From contig WRDW01000015.1 of the NCBI GenBank assembly GCA_009779995.1, positions 1 to 42,790 of the forward strand: a stretch of DNA of 42,790 bases. The letters run 5' to 3'. The position numbers and the translations under genes were made by a program. The notes below the pieces were generated by a model. That model ran no database searches. It was not told the DNA's origin and was given only the letters and a program-made list of their open reading frames with translations. Numbering within the stretch: the first letter of the stretch is position 1; every line of letters starts with the position of its first letter. Below are positions 1 through 6,981 of the stretch, piece by piece. Source of the stretch: Oscillospiraceae bacterium (GTDB lineage: Bacteria; Bacillota; Clostridia; Oscillospirales; Acutalibacteraceae).

Positions 1-15
1 TAAACTCCGGGGGTT

Positions 16-32
16 CGGGGGCAGAGCCCCCG
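16..32. repeat. GC hairpin CGGGGGC-aga-GCCCCCG
   Basis: Seven perfectly paired bases flank a 3-nt loop. It lies at the left edge of the window in a stretch (1-136) where I see no convincing gene. It could be a terminator stem or an intergenic repeat; no clear T-tract follows on either strand. Confidence 0.4.
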
Positions 33-136
33 TGCTTCGCCTTGCCTTTCACCTTCCTCTCGATTGTTCGCCTGCTTTTCCCATTATTTTGGGGCTTGTT
101 TTTTATTAGCAGGTCTCATGATTCGCTAACTCGCGA

Positions 137-307
137 TCAACTCGTTTCTGTAGGGGTGGCATTCTTGCCACCCGCAGGAAAAAGCATCGCTTTGACTTCG
201 TCAAACGTATAGACCTCGCCTCGCTGCACCTGCAGCTCGGCTTCCAGCAGTTTTTCGCGCAATTCGAGCAGTTCTTGGTATGCCTCGTTGCGCTCGTCAA
301 TTTCCAT
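137..307 (-). CDS. 56-aa acidic protein, antitoxin-tail-like
   Basis: This short ORF starts at ATG 307, 14 nt after the stop of the SCP2-like gene at 322, so the two are probably co-transcribed. The upstream ribosome site is weak (GGGGAA). Residues 1-43 are charged and helical, with a run of E, L, K and Q followed by RGEVYTFDEVKAMLF. That pattern resembles the C-terminal tail of Phd/YefM-like antitoxins, but no toxin gene is adjacent, so a function is not assigned. The last residues (GGKNATPT) are encoded by a palindromic repeat at 148-174 that also occurs between other genes in the window, so the original C-terminus has probably been replaced or extended by the repeat. Confidence 0.5.
   Translation of the reverse strand: MEIDERNEAYQELLELREKLLEAELQVQRGEVYTFDEVKAMLFPAGGKNATPTETS
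148..174. repeat. GTAGGGG-family palindromic repeat, single copy
   Basis: Begins CTGTAGGGGTGGC and ends GCCACCCG around a central ATTCTT. The internal stem is GGTGGCA/TGCCACC. It lies inside the 3' end of the 56-aa gene, which reads through it on the minus strand. Identical or near-identical copies lie at 15027 and 21396. Confidence 0.85.
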
Positions 308-321
308 ACAGTTCCCCGTCC

Positions 322-1083
322 TTACGCCAGATAAACCGCGACCCGGTCCAGGATCCGGTTCAGGTTGTCTATCATGTTGATCATCCCGTGCATGGCGATG
401 GAGCCGTCGCCTATGCAGGCCAGGGCGTTCACCTTGCCGTCGAACAGGGCGCGGGCCAGCGCGAGGCTGCCGAATTCCATGATGGCGCGGGGATTCTCGG
501 GGCGGCGCTTGATGGTGCTCAGGAAATGGTCCCGCACGCGGATGGTGGCGGCCGGGCCGTCCTTCACGGAGAACTGCACGTCGCCGTCCGGGATCAACGA
601 GGCGCTGAAGCGGCCGATCTCGTCGTAGTCGCCGATTTGGCTCAGGGCCACGGCGATGACGTACATCATCAGCACGGTGCTGCGCTCGGCGAACACGGGG
701 TCCTGCATGTCCTCCTCCGTGGCGCGCAGGTAGCCCTCCAGGCGCTTGGTGAGCGCGTCGAAGTCCTTGAGCAAAAAGTTGATGTACCGGAAGCCCTTCA
801 CGGGGATGGGCGTAGCCTTGCCGTCCACCACGGCGTTGAATTTCTCGCAGGAGCTGAGGGGGATTTTGATGCTCGCGTTGGCGAGCACGCGGGGGGTCAG
901 GCGCACGCGGCCGTTGCTGAAGGTCAGCGTAGCCTTGGGGCCGCCCTTCACGTCAAAGGCCAGGGAGACGGGCTTCTTGTTCGTGAGCAGCGCCCGGGCC
1001 TCCGGGTCCAGCTCGCACAGGTTCTCCAGGGTGCCCATGATGGCGTACATGTTGATATACGCCAGGGTTTTTTGGTCCAGCAA
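322..1083 (-). CDS. SCP2-like (sterol carrier type) domain protein, hypothetical
   Basis: This 253-residue soluble protein has no signal peptide or membrane span. I chose the TTG at 1083 because AAGGAGGG lies 7 nt upstream; the frame has no better-placed ATG. The middle shows alternating strands such as VSLAFDVKGGPKATLTF and VQFSVKDGPAATIRV, each followed by a helix, and the C-terminus has the run ALACIGDGSIAMHGMI. Two beta-rich halves with lipid-carrier-like patterning suggest an SCP2-type hydrophobic-ligand fold, but this is resemblance, not a motif match. A vegetative promoter sits just upstream (1117-1144), so the gene heads a short minus-strand transcript that continues into the 56-aa gene. 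The substrate is unknown. Confidence 0.6.
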   Translation of the reverse strand: MLDQKTLAYINMYAIMGTLENLCELDPEARALLTNKKPVSLAFDVKGGPKATLTFSNGRVRLTPRVLANASIKIPLSSCEKFNAVVDGKATPIPVKGFRYINFLLKDFDALTKRLEGYLRATEEDMQDPVFAERSTVLMMYVIAVALSQIGDYDEIGRFSASLIPDGDVQFSVKDGPAATIRVRDHFLSTIKRRPENPRAIMEFGSLALARALFDGKVNALACIGDGSIAMHGMINMIDNLNRILDRVAVYLA

Positions 1084-1116
1084 AGAATATCCCTCCTTAT
1101 AGTATTGTCCTATAGT

Positions 1117-1144
1117 ATTCTACCACATTTTCCGGGAATGTCAA
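1117..1144 (-). promoter_or_regulatory. sigma-A-type promoter for the SCP2-like gene
   Basis: Read on the minus strand: TTGACA at 1144-1139, a 16-nt spacer, then TAGAAT at 1122-1117. Transcription would start near 1110, about 27 nt before the start codon. Confidence 0.7.
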
Positions 1145-1177
1145 TGTGTTTTTATGCGAATGGGCGAAACCAATAAA

Positions 1178-1200
1178 CGCCCTCCCTTTGTGGGAGGGCG
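1178..1200 (-). terminator. Rho-independent terminator after the 128-aa membrane protein
   Basis: A perfect 9-bp stem, CGCCCTCCC paired with GGGAGGGCG around a 5-nt loop, is followed on the minus strand by TTTATTGG. It starts 9 nt past the stop codon at 1209. Confidence 0.7.
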
Positions 1201-1208
1201 GCTTAAAG

Positions 1209-1595
1209 CTATCTTCGCTTCAGCAATCGCACAGTCCATGCAATCAGCGAACAGAAAAGACTCCAGCCAATGGCTGCTAGCTCTACAACAAAAATCATGC
1301 CAAAGGCGTTTGGTGACCCAGACATAAACAGCGCACTGAATGCTGTCAATACAAGGTTTACCATAGGTGCTGACCATACTGAAATTTTATTTTTAAAAAA
1401 AACGATGGCACTTACAACCGGGTACATAACTATAATGCTATATATTATAGTGTTAGCATCTATCCCCGCTATCGTAGTGTTCCATTCATAGGTTACGGGG
1501 TTCCATTTTGAAGGCACTATAAGCAAAACAGGCAATGCACTGGGAAGCAAAAAGACCAGCGATTTCAGGAAGATTGTTCCCAACTTGCGGTTCAT
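1209..1595 (-). CDS. small integral membrane protein, hypothetical
   Basis: This 128-residue protein has about four hydrophobic spans (roughly residues 8-26, 47-66, 73-93 and 98-122) and a basic tail (RLLKRR) that probably stays inside. No catalytic or family motif is recognised. The ATG at 1595 has AAGGTG at a normal distance upstream. The gene is visibly richer in A+T than the genes on either side of the islet. It follows the secreted phospholipase C gene on the same strand after about 90 nt and is closed by its own terminator, so the two may have arrived together. An immunity or export role for the enzyme would be speculation. Confidence 0.6.
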   Translation of the reverse strand: MNRKLGTIFLKSLVFLLPSALPVLLIVPSKWNPVTYEWNTTIAGIDANTIIYSIIVMYPVVSAIVFFKNKISVWSAPMVNLVLTAFSALFMSGSPNAFGMIFVVELAAIGWSLFCSLIAWTVRLLKRR

Positions 1596-1685
1596 AATGG
1601 TACACCTTTACAGTAGCTTTTTTCCAAATCGTCCTCCTTAGTCGCTGTGCATAAAACGAGACCGACAGAGGAATAGCAGCATAAG

Positions 1686-2705
1686 CTAAATTGGTCCAAC
1701 ACCCATTACATTTAAATAATATTTATACAGCAAACCAGCTATATCCTGTTGCACATATCTCATCGGCCATTCTATTGTTGGATCCCTTAGTGATGGTTGG
1801 TCTGTTTTGTAACAATTCGCATAGTAGCTGTATGAAATAGCGGCATTTCCTCCCGCTATTGCGAATGCAGAGTAGGTAGAATAGTAAGTATAATACGGTG
1901 AAGATGACATCACAAAGAAACCACGCTTTGCTTGAGCGTCTGTTTCATATTTTGTGTGTTTATCCCCCAGCGGTATATCAGGCAAAAAATTTGTTGTAGA
2001 TCTGTCTCCAGTATGCGGAGGAGTACCAAGATCGCTCAAATAGTGGATGGCTTTTCCTAGATTTTGGGCGGCAACTACCCAATTGCTGTTTCGCCCCTCT
2101 TGTACAGCCAATTTATACCAATGATCGAAACGGCTTCTTGCGTTATCTAAATCGTAATGGTTCCTAAAATAGTTCGTCCCTGAGGGACTATGATAAAAAT
2201 GCCAGCTGGAAATGTTCATTAAAAAACCTTCATGATTGTCAGGCCAGTCAGAATACGAAATAGCAGCCGCTTTTTCACTTGTTAAAAACCAGTTGTAAAC
2301 ACTCGGCTTATCTTTTTGTAGTATATCAAAAGCCCTTGCTGTAATCCACTGATGCCCATTTGAGCCTTGTTTCCAGCGTGTAGGATTCTCTTCTCTATCA
2401 ATGACCCCGTCGCCGAGCATAACATGTTCACCATTAGCAATTCTGCATATTACCACTTCAATTTCTTCATCTGTCATGTGTTCGGGATAATAATGCTCAT
2501 AAGGTGTGTCGTCAGGAATAAAATCATCCGGGATAACAACCGTTGCTTCCATAGGCAGCTCATGGCCGCCCAATTTTTGTTTCACAATTTCCGATATGCT
2601 CTCGGCTTGGTCATTGCTGTTGATGCGATCCTGTGCCATTGTACCCGATGCTAATAGCAAAGTCATCACCAGCAATAAGGGTATGGTACGCATGGTCTTT
2701 TTCAT
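1686..2705 (-). CDS. secreted zinc-dependent phospholipase C (alpha-toxin family)
   Basis: Predicted secreted phospholipase C (339 aa) that would hydrolyse phospholipids outside the cell. I chose the ATG at 2705 because GGAAGGAG sits 8 nt upstream; a TTG six codons earlier has no such site. Residues 1-24 form a signal peptide ending in an ASGTMA-type cleavage site. The zinc ligands expected of the family are visible in order: W and H in WKQGSNGHQWITARAF, D and H in SDWPDNHEGF, H, D and H in IHYLSDLGTPPH, and H with E in HTKYE. The Clostridium perfringens alpha-toxin C-terminal C2-like domain is absent; instead about 75 N-terminal residues precede the catalytic core. A+T content is higher than in neighbouring genes, which suggests transfer. 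A strong promoter lies just upstream. Confidence 0.82.
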   Translation of the reverse strand: MKKTMRTIPLLLVMTLLLASGTMAQDRINSNDQAESISEIVKQKLGGHELPMEATVVIPDDFIPDDTPYEHYYPEHMTDEEIEVVICRIANGEHVMLGDGVIDREENPTRWKQGSNGHQWITARAFDILQKDKPSVYNWFLTSEKAAAISYSDWPDNHEGFLMNISSWHFYHSPSGTNYFRNHYDLDNARSRFDHWYKLAVQEGRNSNWVVAAQNLGKAIHYLSDLGTPPHTGDRSTTNFLPDIPLGDKHTKYETDAQAKRGFFVMSSSPYYTYYSTYSAFAIAGGNAAISYSYYANCYKTDQPSLRDPTIEWPMRYVQQDIAGLLYKYYLNVMGVGPI

Positions 2706-2739
2706 GATTTTTTCTCCTTCCAAAATTTAGTATAGTTTA

Positions 2740-2768
2740 ATTTTATCGCGCAGATTGGATTTTGTCAA
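2740..2768 (-). promoter_or_regulatory. sigma-A-type promoter for the phospholipase gene
   Basis: On the minus strand TTGACA (2768-2763) is separated by 17 nt from TAAAAT (2745-2740). A second possible -10, TATACT, lies just downstream. Confidence 0.65.
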
Positions 2769-2785
2769 CAATTATTTTCAAAAAT

Positions 2786-3445
2786 TTAGAATTTTTTTAT
2801 TCGCTTTATCCCAAGCAAATCCCAACACCCCTGCACCAAAAATTCCGCCCCGGCGGCTACAAGCTCCTCCCGGGAGCCGTAGCCCCACAGCGCGCCCGCG
2901 CAGGGCATCCCCAGGGCCCTCGCGCCCTCCGCGTCGAAGCGCCTGTCGCCCACCATGAGGCAGCGTTCCGGCGGCACGCCGCACAGCCGCGCGGCCTCGG
3001 CGATGATGTCCGCCTTGCTCTCGTCCAGAAAATCGGGATGCGCGCCGCACACGGCGTCGAACAGCCCCCGCAGGCCGATGCCGCCGAGCACCTTCTCCAG
3101 AAAAATAGTGGGTTTTGAGCTGGCGATGGCCGTTTTCACCCCGGCCAGGCGCAGCTTGCGGAGAAGCGCCTCCATGCCGGGGTAGATGTCCAGGATAAAG
3201 CAGTTCCCCGCGGCGTACGCCCTGCGGTAGATCGCGATGGCGCGGTCGGCCTGTTCGCGGGTCATCCCGGCGTACCTCATGAAGCTGCCCGTCAGCGGCG
3301 GCCCGAGGTAGGGCATGTATTCCTGCATGGTGAGCGTGGGAAAGCCCATCTCCGCAAACGCCGCGTTGGCGCATAGGAGCATCCCCGGCGCGGCGTCGAG
3401 CACGGTGCCGTCGTTGTCGAAGATCACGGCGTCGTAATTATTCAT
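2786..3445 (-). CDS. HAD-superfamily hydrolase, phosphoglycolate phosphatase-like
   Basis: This 219-residue cytoplasmic phosphatase has the full HAD signature: DNDGTVLD at residues 8-15 (nucleophile Asp and acid Asp), a Ser in the AIASSKPT motif, a Lys in DESKADII, and GDRRFDAEGA for magnesium. A helical cap of about 70 residues (subclass I) follows motif 1, as in Gph and PpaX. The ATG at 3445 was chosen because AAGGAGAAG precedes it and because motif 1 then sits at the usual place. The gene overlaps the end of the transporter gene by 8 nt, so the pair is translationally coupled. Pairing with an organophosphate-antiporter-like carrier hints at a phosphorylated substrate, but the substrate cannot be read from the sequence. 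Confidence 0.85.
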   Translation of the reverse strand: MNNYDAVIFDNDGTVLDAAPGMLLCANAAFAEMGFPTLTMQEYMPYLGPPLTGSFMRYAGMTREQADRAIAIYRRAYAAGNCFILDIYPGMEALLRKLRLAGVKTAIASSKPTIFLEKVLGGIGLRGLFDAVCGAHPDFLDESKADIIAEAARLCGVPPERCLMVGDRRFDAEGARALGMPCAGALWGYGSREELVAAGAEFLVQGCWDLLGIKRIKKF

Positions 3446-4835
3446 ACAGCTTCTCCTTCGCTTTTTTCGTGAAGAACACAAACACAGCCGTCCCCGCCGC
3501 GGCGACCGCCAGCCAGGCCCAGGCCGTGGCCTGCCAGCCGCGGCGCTCGGCCAGCAACGCCGTGCCCAGCATGGAGAGCGCGCTGCCCGCGTAGACGAAG
3601 GCGTTGATCACACCCGCCGCCGCGCCCGTGGCCCCGTATTTGCCGAAGCGCGCGGGCAATTGGCACACCGCCGCGAGGTTCACCCCATGCATACAGCCGG
3701 TCAGCAGCGCCATACAGGCCACGCCCATGGGCAGCCAGAGGTTACCCATGGGCAGCGCGCCGGCGCGCATTCCATGCAGGCAGAGAGCCAGGCCCAGCGC
3801 GGCGAGCGTCCCCGCGCCGAAAAACCAGGCCGTGCTGCGCAGCTCGTGGCCGATTTTCTTCGCGATCGTCCCCGTTACCCGCAGGCTCACGATGGCGAAC
3901 AGCGGCAAAACCGCCGCCGTGAGGACGCTGCGCGCGCTGGAAAAAGCCGGGGCGCTCTCGGTGAGCAGCACGGGCATCCAGGCGGGCACGCTCTCGCGCA
4001 GGATCCCCAGCAGTGCCGCGCCCAACAGAATCGGCCCCAGCCCGAAGCCCGTGAGCAGCCTGCGCATGGGAACGGGTTCGCCCGGCTCGTCAATCAATTG
4101 TGCATTGCCCACTTCAAAGCCCCCTTCGCCTGCCGGGGCCCCCAACGAATCCGCAGGTTCGTTGGGGTGGAGCAGGGGGGACAGCGTCGGCGCTTCGCAG
4201 AAGCGCTGGCGCAGGGGGGTGTCCGGCGCAAGCTTGCGCCACGCCAGCGCCGCGATCACTGCAAAGGAGGCCGAGATCACGAATACCCACCGCCACGAGC
4301 CGCGTGCCGCGCCAGCCAGCAGGTACACCGCAGCCGTGCCCGCGCTGCCCGCGATGTTCACGTGCATTACCGCGCGGTTGTAGTCCGCGGCGCTGAGCTC
4401 CCGCGCCATGAACTGCACCAGTGCGGGCCAGAGCATCGCCTGGGCGAAGCCGTTTGCGCACCAGATGACGGTCATGATCACAGGCAATCCCGGCCCGGAA
4501 AAAGCGAGTGTACTCCCCGCCAGCAGCAGGTTGCAGCACCCGCTGGCCAGCAGGCCGATGGCGATCATGCGGCGCGGCCGCGCGCGGCGCAGCAGCAGCG
4601 CGCTCACCGGCTGTCCTATGCCGTAGGCGGCGAATGCCCCCGTCCCGGCCAGGCTCAGCGCGGATTTCGCCGCGCCGAGGTCCCCCAGCATGAGGGCCAG
4701 GGCGGCGTTGTAATTCTGGCGCGTCAGGTAGCTGGCGAAGTACACGAACCAGCACAGGGCGATCAGCGCCCCGGCCGGGGTCCCCGGCGAGCCCGCAGGC
4801 TCGTTGGGGTGGAAAGAGAACCGTTTTTTTGTCAT
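3438..4835 (-). CDS. MFS transporter, organophosphate-antiporter-like, with two embedded repeats
   Basis: A 465-residue 12-span major facilitator. The first span and loop (WFVYFASYLTRQNYNAA) and the FAAYGIGQPVSALLLRRARP stretch resemble the OPA family of phosphate-ester antiporters (GlpT/UhpT), but substrate specificity is not readable. I start it at ATG 4835 (MTKKRF), since a promoter places the transcript start at or one base from this ATG. Two copies of one palindromic element lie in frame: residues 8-21 (HPNEPAGSPGTPAG) ahead of span 1, and residues 222-235 (HPNEPADSLGAPAG) in the central cytoplasmic loop. Both fall in places where insertions are tolerated. The gene overlaps the downstream HAD gene by 8 nt. 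Confidence 0.82.
   Translation of the reverse strand: MTKKRFSFHPNEPAGSPGTPAGALIALCWFVYFASYLTRQNYNAALALMLGDLGAAKSALSLAGTGAFAAYGIGQPVSALLLRRARPRRMIAIGLLASGCCNLLLAGSTLAFSGPGLPVIMTVIWCANGFAQAMLWPALVQFMARELSAADYNRAVMHVNIAGSAGTAAVYLLAGAARGSWRWVFVISASFAVIAALAWRKLAPDTPLRQRFCEAPTLSPLLHPNEPADSLGAPAGEGGFEVGNAQLIDEPGEPVPMRRLLTGFGLGPILLGAALLGILRESVPAWMPVLLTESAPAFSSARSVLTAAVLPLFAIVSLRVTGTIAKKIGHELRSTAWFFGAGTLAALGLALCLHGMRAGALPMGNLWLPMGVACMALLTGCMHGVNLAAVCQLPARFGKYGATGAAAGVINAFVYAGSALSMLGTALLAERRGWQATAWAWLAVAAAGTAVFVFFTKKAKEKLYE
4132..4170. repeat. CCCCAACGA palindromic element inside the MFS gene (copy A)
   Basis: The core 4140-4167 has perfect 10-bp arms CCCCAACGAA/TTCGTTGGGG. Shared flanks GCCGGGG and GTGG extend the unit to about 39 nt. 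It is read on the minus strand as HPNEPADSLGAPAG. Confidence 0.85.
4774..4812. repeat. CCCCAACGA palindromic element inside the MFS gene (copy B)
   Basis: Second copy of the same unit; the core is 4782-4809. One arm carries changes (CCCCGGCGAG against CTCGTTGGGG). It is read on the minus strand as HPNEPAGSPGTPAG. Confidence 0.85.
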
Positions 4836-4842
4836 AAATGAC

Positions 4843-4871
4843 ATCATACACGCTTTGGCGGTGAAAGTCAA
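4843..4871 (-). promoter_or_regulatory. sigma-A-type promoter giving a near-leaderless MFS transcript
   Basis: On the minus strand TTGACT (4871-4866), a 17-nt spacer and TATGAT (4848-4843). Only 7 nt separate the -10 box from the ATG at 4835, so the RNA should begin at or next to the start codon. No ribosome site is present there. Confidence 0.65.
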
Positions 4872-4909
4872 GCGAAAACGCCCAAAGGCCATAGGGCGTT
4901 TAAACACCC

Positions 4910-4933
4910 AGCGCCCGTATTCCTACGGGCGCT
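4910..4933 (-). terminator. hairpin downstream of the sigma factor gene
   Basis: A perfect 10-bp inverted repeat AGCGCCCGTA/TACGGGCGCT with a 4-nt loop lies about 75 nt past the sigma factor stop. The T-run after it is weak (TTTAAACG), so termination is likely but not certain. Confidence 0.5.
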
Positions 4934-5009
4934 CGGCTATATACGCAAACCCTTCACGTTGGCGTATAGAAAGGACTCCCCATGAAAGAGCCTTTGGAAA
5001 TGTCGGTGG

Positions 5010-6656
5010 TCAGGCCAGCCGGAAGGCGATGCCGTTGGTCCGGCAGTAGGTGTGCGCCCTGGAGTTCTCCCCGCAAACGACAACCACGTTGGGGCTGCCG
5101 GTGAAGGGGCTGCCCAGCACGTTCACCACGGTGTTCGGTACGACGACCTCTATGAGGCCGGGGCAATCGGCGAAAGTTCTGTCGCGCAGGCAGTCGAAGC
5201 CGGGCTCAATCACCACGCGCACCACGTTCGTGCCCTCAAAGGCCCCCGCCCCCAGGTGGATGACCGCGACGCCGTCAATCGACGCTGGGACCGTCAGGTC
5301 CGTCTCGCTGCCGTTGTATTTGGTGACGACATAGCCCCCCGCGGGGTCCCGCGCGTATTCGAAGTCCGGCAGGGCGGGCTCGGTGGCCGTGGTGGTGGGC
5401 TCGGCGGTGGTGACGGTGGTCGGGTTGGCGGTGGTGGGCGGCCGCGGGGTATCTATGAACCTCGTCGTCGTCGTCCCGGAGGCGGTGGCCGTCGTCGTCG
5501 CCTGTGTCGTCGTCTGCGTCACGGTTGGGCGCGTGGGGAGGGGCGTATAGCTCCATGAGGCGCGCCTGGTCGTGGTCGTGCTCCTCGCGGTCGTCGGGCC
5601 GGCCGTGGCCGCGGCCGTGCTCGTCTGCGTCCGGGTGACCTCCGGCGAGGTGGTCGCGGCGGGCGGGGCCTGCGGTAGCGGCCGTGCCGACGTCATGCGC
5701 GTATCAGGCGGCGCCTGCGTCGTCACGACGGCTTCGCTGCGGACTTCCGTGGCGGCCTGTGATGTGGGCGCGGCCGTCGCAATCACGGTGGTTGGCGCGG
5801 CGGTCGTGCCCCCGGCGGGGGCGGTTCTGCGGTAGGCATAGACGCCCGCGGCGGTGATTCCGCCCACGGCAACGATAACTGTGGCGGCGAGGGCCGCGAT
5901 TTTGCCGGCGGAGGCCGCTTTGCGCGCGGCCTTTGCCGCGGCTTTCCCGGCGGCGGCAGCGCCGCCCGCCGCCGCTGTGCCCGCCGAGCCGATCAGCAGG
6001 GGCGGGAGGCGGTCGCTGCCCTGGGCGTCAAAGCCCAGCAGCTTGATAAAATAGGCCAGCAGCGGAATGGGGGCGGCGGCATAGAGCCTGAGCCCCTTGC
6101 CTTGCGCCAGCTCGAGCATAGCGGCCAGCTTCTGCCGCGCGCGCCCCAATCTGCTTTTTACCGTCCCCTCGGGGATTTCCAGTGATTTCGCTATCGCGGC
6201 GACATCCATGTCGTCGTAGTAGCGCAGGAGCACCACCAGGCGCTGGTCCTCGGGCAGTTCATTTACGAGGGAGGCGATGAGCGCCTTTGCCTCGGCCTGG
6301 TCCAGGTGCTCGTCCGGGATGAACGCGGGATTTGTCTCCTCCTGCCAGTCCCCGGCGCTCTCGTCCTCGTATTGCGCGAAGCTATCCGGCTTTATGCGGG
6401 AGACATAATTTTTTGCTTTATTCGCAACGATCTGGTTCAGCCATGCCGCGAAGCTCTCCGGCTGGGCCAGCTGCGCCATGCTCTGGTAGGCCTTGAGGTA
6501 GCTCTCCTGGAGGATGTCCTGGGCGTCGTGCTCGTTTTTGGTGATGGACAGGGCCACGAACCAGGCCCCCTGGCGGGTGAGGCGGTAGAGCTCCTGGAAC
6601 GCGGGGGCGCTGCCCTGCATCGCCTGCAGCGCGAGGTCACGAATGTTTTCAGTCAT
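5010..6656 (-). CDS. ECF sigma factor with transmembrane span and extracellular LRR-like domain
   Basis: A 548-residue one-piece signalling protein. Residues 17-90 form sigma region 2 (DAQDILQESYLKAY) and 120-182 region 4 with its helix-turn-helix (LPEDQRLVVLLRYYDDM, IPEGTVKSRLGRARQKL). A basic Ala/Lys stretch (233-251) precedes one membrane span (about 253-273), which puts the sigma domain inside. Residues 281 to about 438 are a Thr/Ala/Pro-rich stalk. The last 110 residues carry BspA/LRR_5-like elements (VAVIHLGAGAFEGTNVVRVV). Most ECF factors are under 200 aa and use a separate membrane anti-sigma factor; here sensor and sigma factor are one chain. An ECF-type promoter with a GGAACC box precedes the unit, consistent with self-activation. 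Release from the membrane (for example by proteolysis) is inferred. Confidence 0.85.
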   Translation of the reverse strand: MTENIRDLALQAMQGSAPAFQELYRLTRQGAWFVALSITKNEHDAQDILQESYLKAYQSMAQLAQPESFAAWLNQIVANKAKNYVSRIKPDSFAQYEDESAGDWQEETNPAFIPDEHLDQAEAKALIASLVNELPEDQRLVVLLRYYDDMDVAAIAKSLEIPEGTVKSRLGRARQKLAAMLELAQGKGLRLYAAAPIPLLAYFIKLLGFDAQGSDRLPPLLIGSAGTAAAGGAAAAGKAAAKAARKAASAGKIAALAATVIVAVGGITAAGVYAYRRTAPAGGTTAAPTTVIATAAPTSQAATEVRSEAVVTTQAPPDTRMTSARPLPQAPPAATTSPEVTRTQTSTAAATAGPTTARSTTTTRRASWSYTPLPTRPTVTQTTTQATTTATASGTTTTRFIDTPRPPTTANPTTVTTAEPTTTATEPALPDFEYARDPAGGYVVTKYNGSETDLTVPASIDGVAVIHLGAGAFEGTNVVRVVIEPGFDCLRDRTFADCPGLIEVVVPNTVVNVLGSPFTGSPNVVVVCGENSRAHTYCRTNGIAFRLA

Positions 6657-6780
6657 CGGATGTCCCCCCTGCCCCGGCCGCCTGCGCGATGCGGTCCAGG
6701 ATGCACCGGTCTACCTCTTCCGGCACGGTGCATCCCGCCGCCGCCTCGCCCAGTGCCGCCCGAATCAAATCGTCCAGCAC
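6649..6780 (-). CDS. 43-aa ORF upstream of and overlapping the sigma factor gene
   Basis: The GTG at 6780 follows a good ribosome site (GAGGGGGTGATC), and an in-frame TGA just upstream rules out a longer form. The frame stops at 6649-6651, so it overlaps the first codons of the sigma gene by 8 nt. The peptide is mildly acidic, with one Cys in the first half (AAGCTVPEEVDRCILDRI) and another in the second. It has no membrane span. The ORF begins about 20 nt after the predicted ECF promoter start, so it is the first thing translated. It may be a coupling leader or a small regulator; the function is unknown. Confidence 0.5.
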   Translation of the reverse strand: MLDDLIRAALGEAAAGCTVPEEVDRCILDRIAQAAGAGGTSDD

Positions 6781-6805
6781 CCGGGATCACCCCCTCAACA
6801 CCTAT

Positions 6806-6833
6806 TAGACAGGCGAGGCGGGGGTTTGGTTCC
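6806..6833 (-). promoter_or_regulatory. ECF-type promoter (GGAACC-16-TGTCTA)
   Basis: On the minus strand GGAACC (6833-6828), 16 nt, then TGTCTAAT (from 6811). The layout matches known ECF sigma promoters (GGAAC-type -35, CGTC/TCTA-type -10) and differs from the TTGACA/TATAAT promoters elsewhere in the window. It suggests autoregulation. Confidence 0.65.
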
Positions 6834-6910
6834 CGGCTTTCCGAAATTTTTTGAAAAAAATTTTTTGATTGCATATATCTGTCGCTCCTAACGGGAAAAT
6901 TCCTTGTGCC

Positions 6911-6952
6911 AAAAAAATGCAAGAGAACAGGCATTTTGCCTCTCTCTTGCAT
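6911..6952 (-). terminator. Rho-independent terminator after rny
   Basis: ATGCAAGAGA (6917-6926) pairs with TCTCTTGCAT (6943-6952), with an inner AGGCA/TGCCT stem. On the minus strand it is followed by a run of T (complement of 6911-6917). It lies 30 nt past the rny stop. Confidence 0.9.
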
Positions 6953-6981
6953 TTTGCTTCCCTTGCATACCCCCGCAAAAC

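Noticed and set aside
3660-4841. 393-codon plus-strand frame opposite the MFS transporter
   Set aside because: His/Gln/Arg-rich shadow; the minus-strand frame has 12 spans and a promoter.
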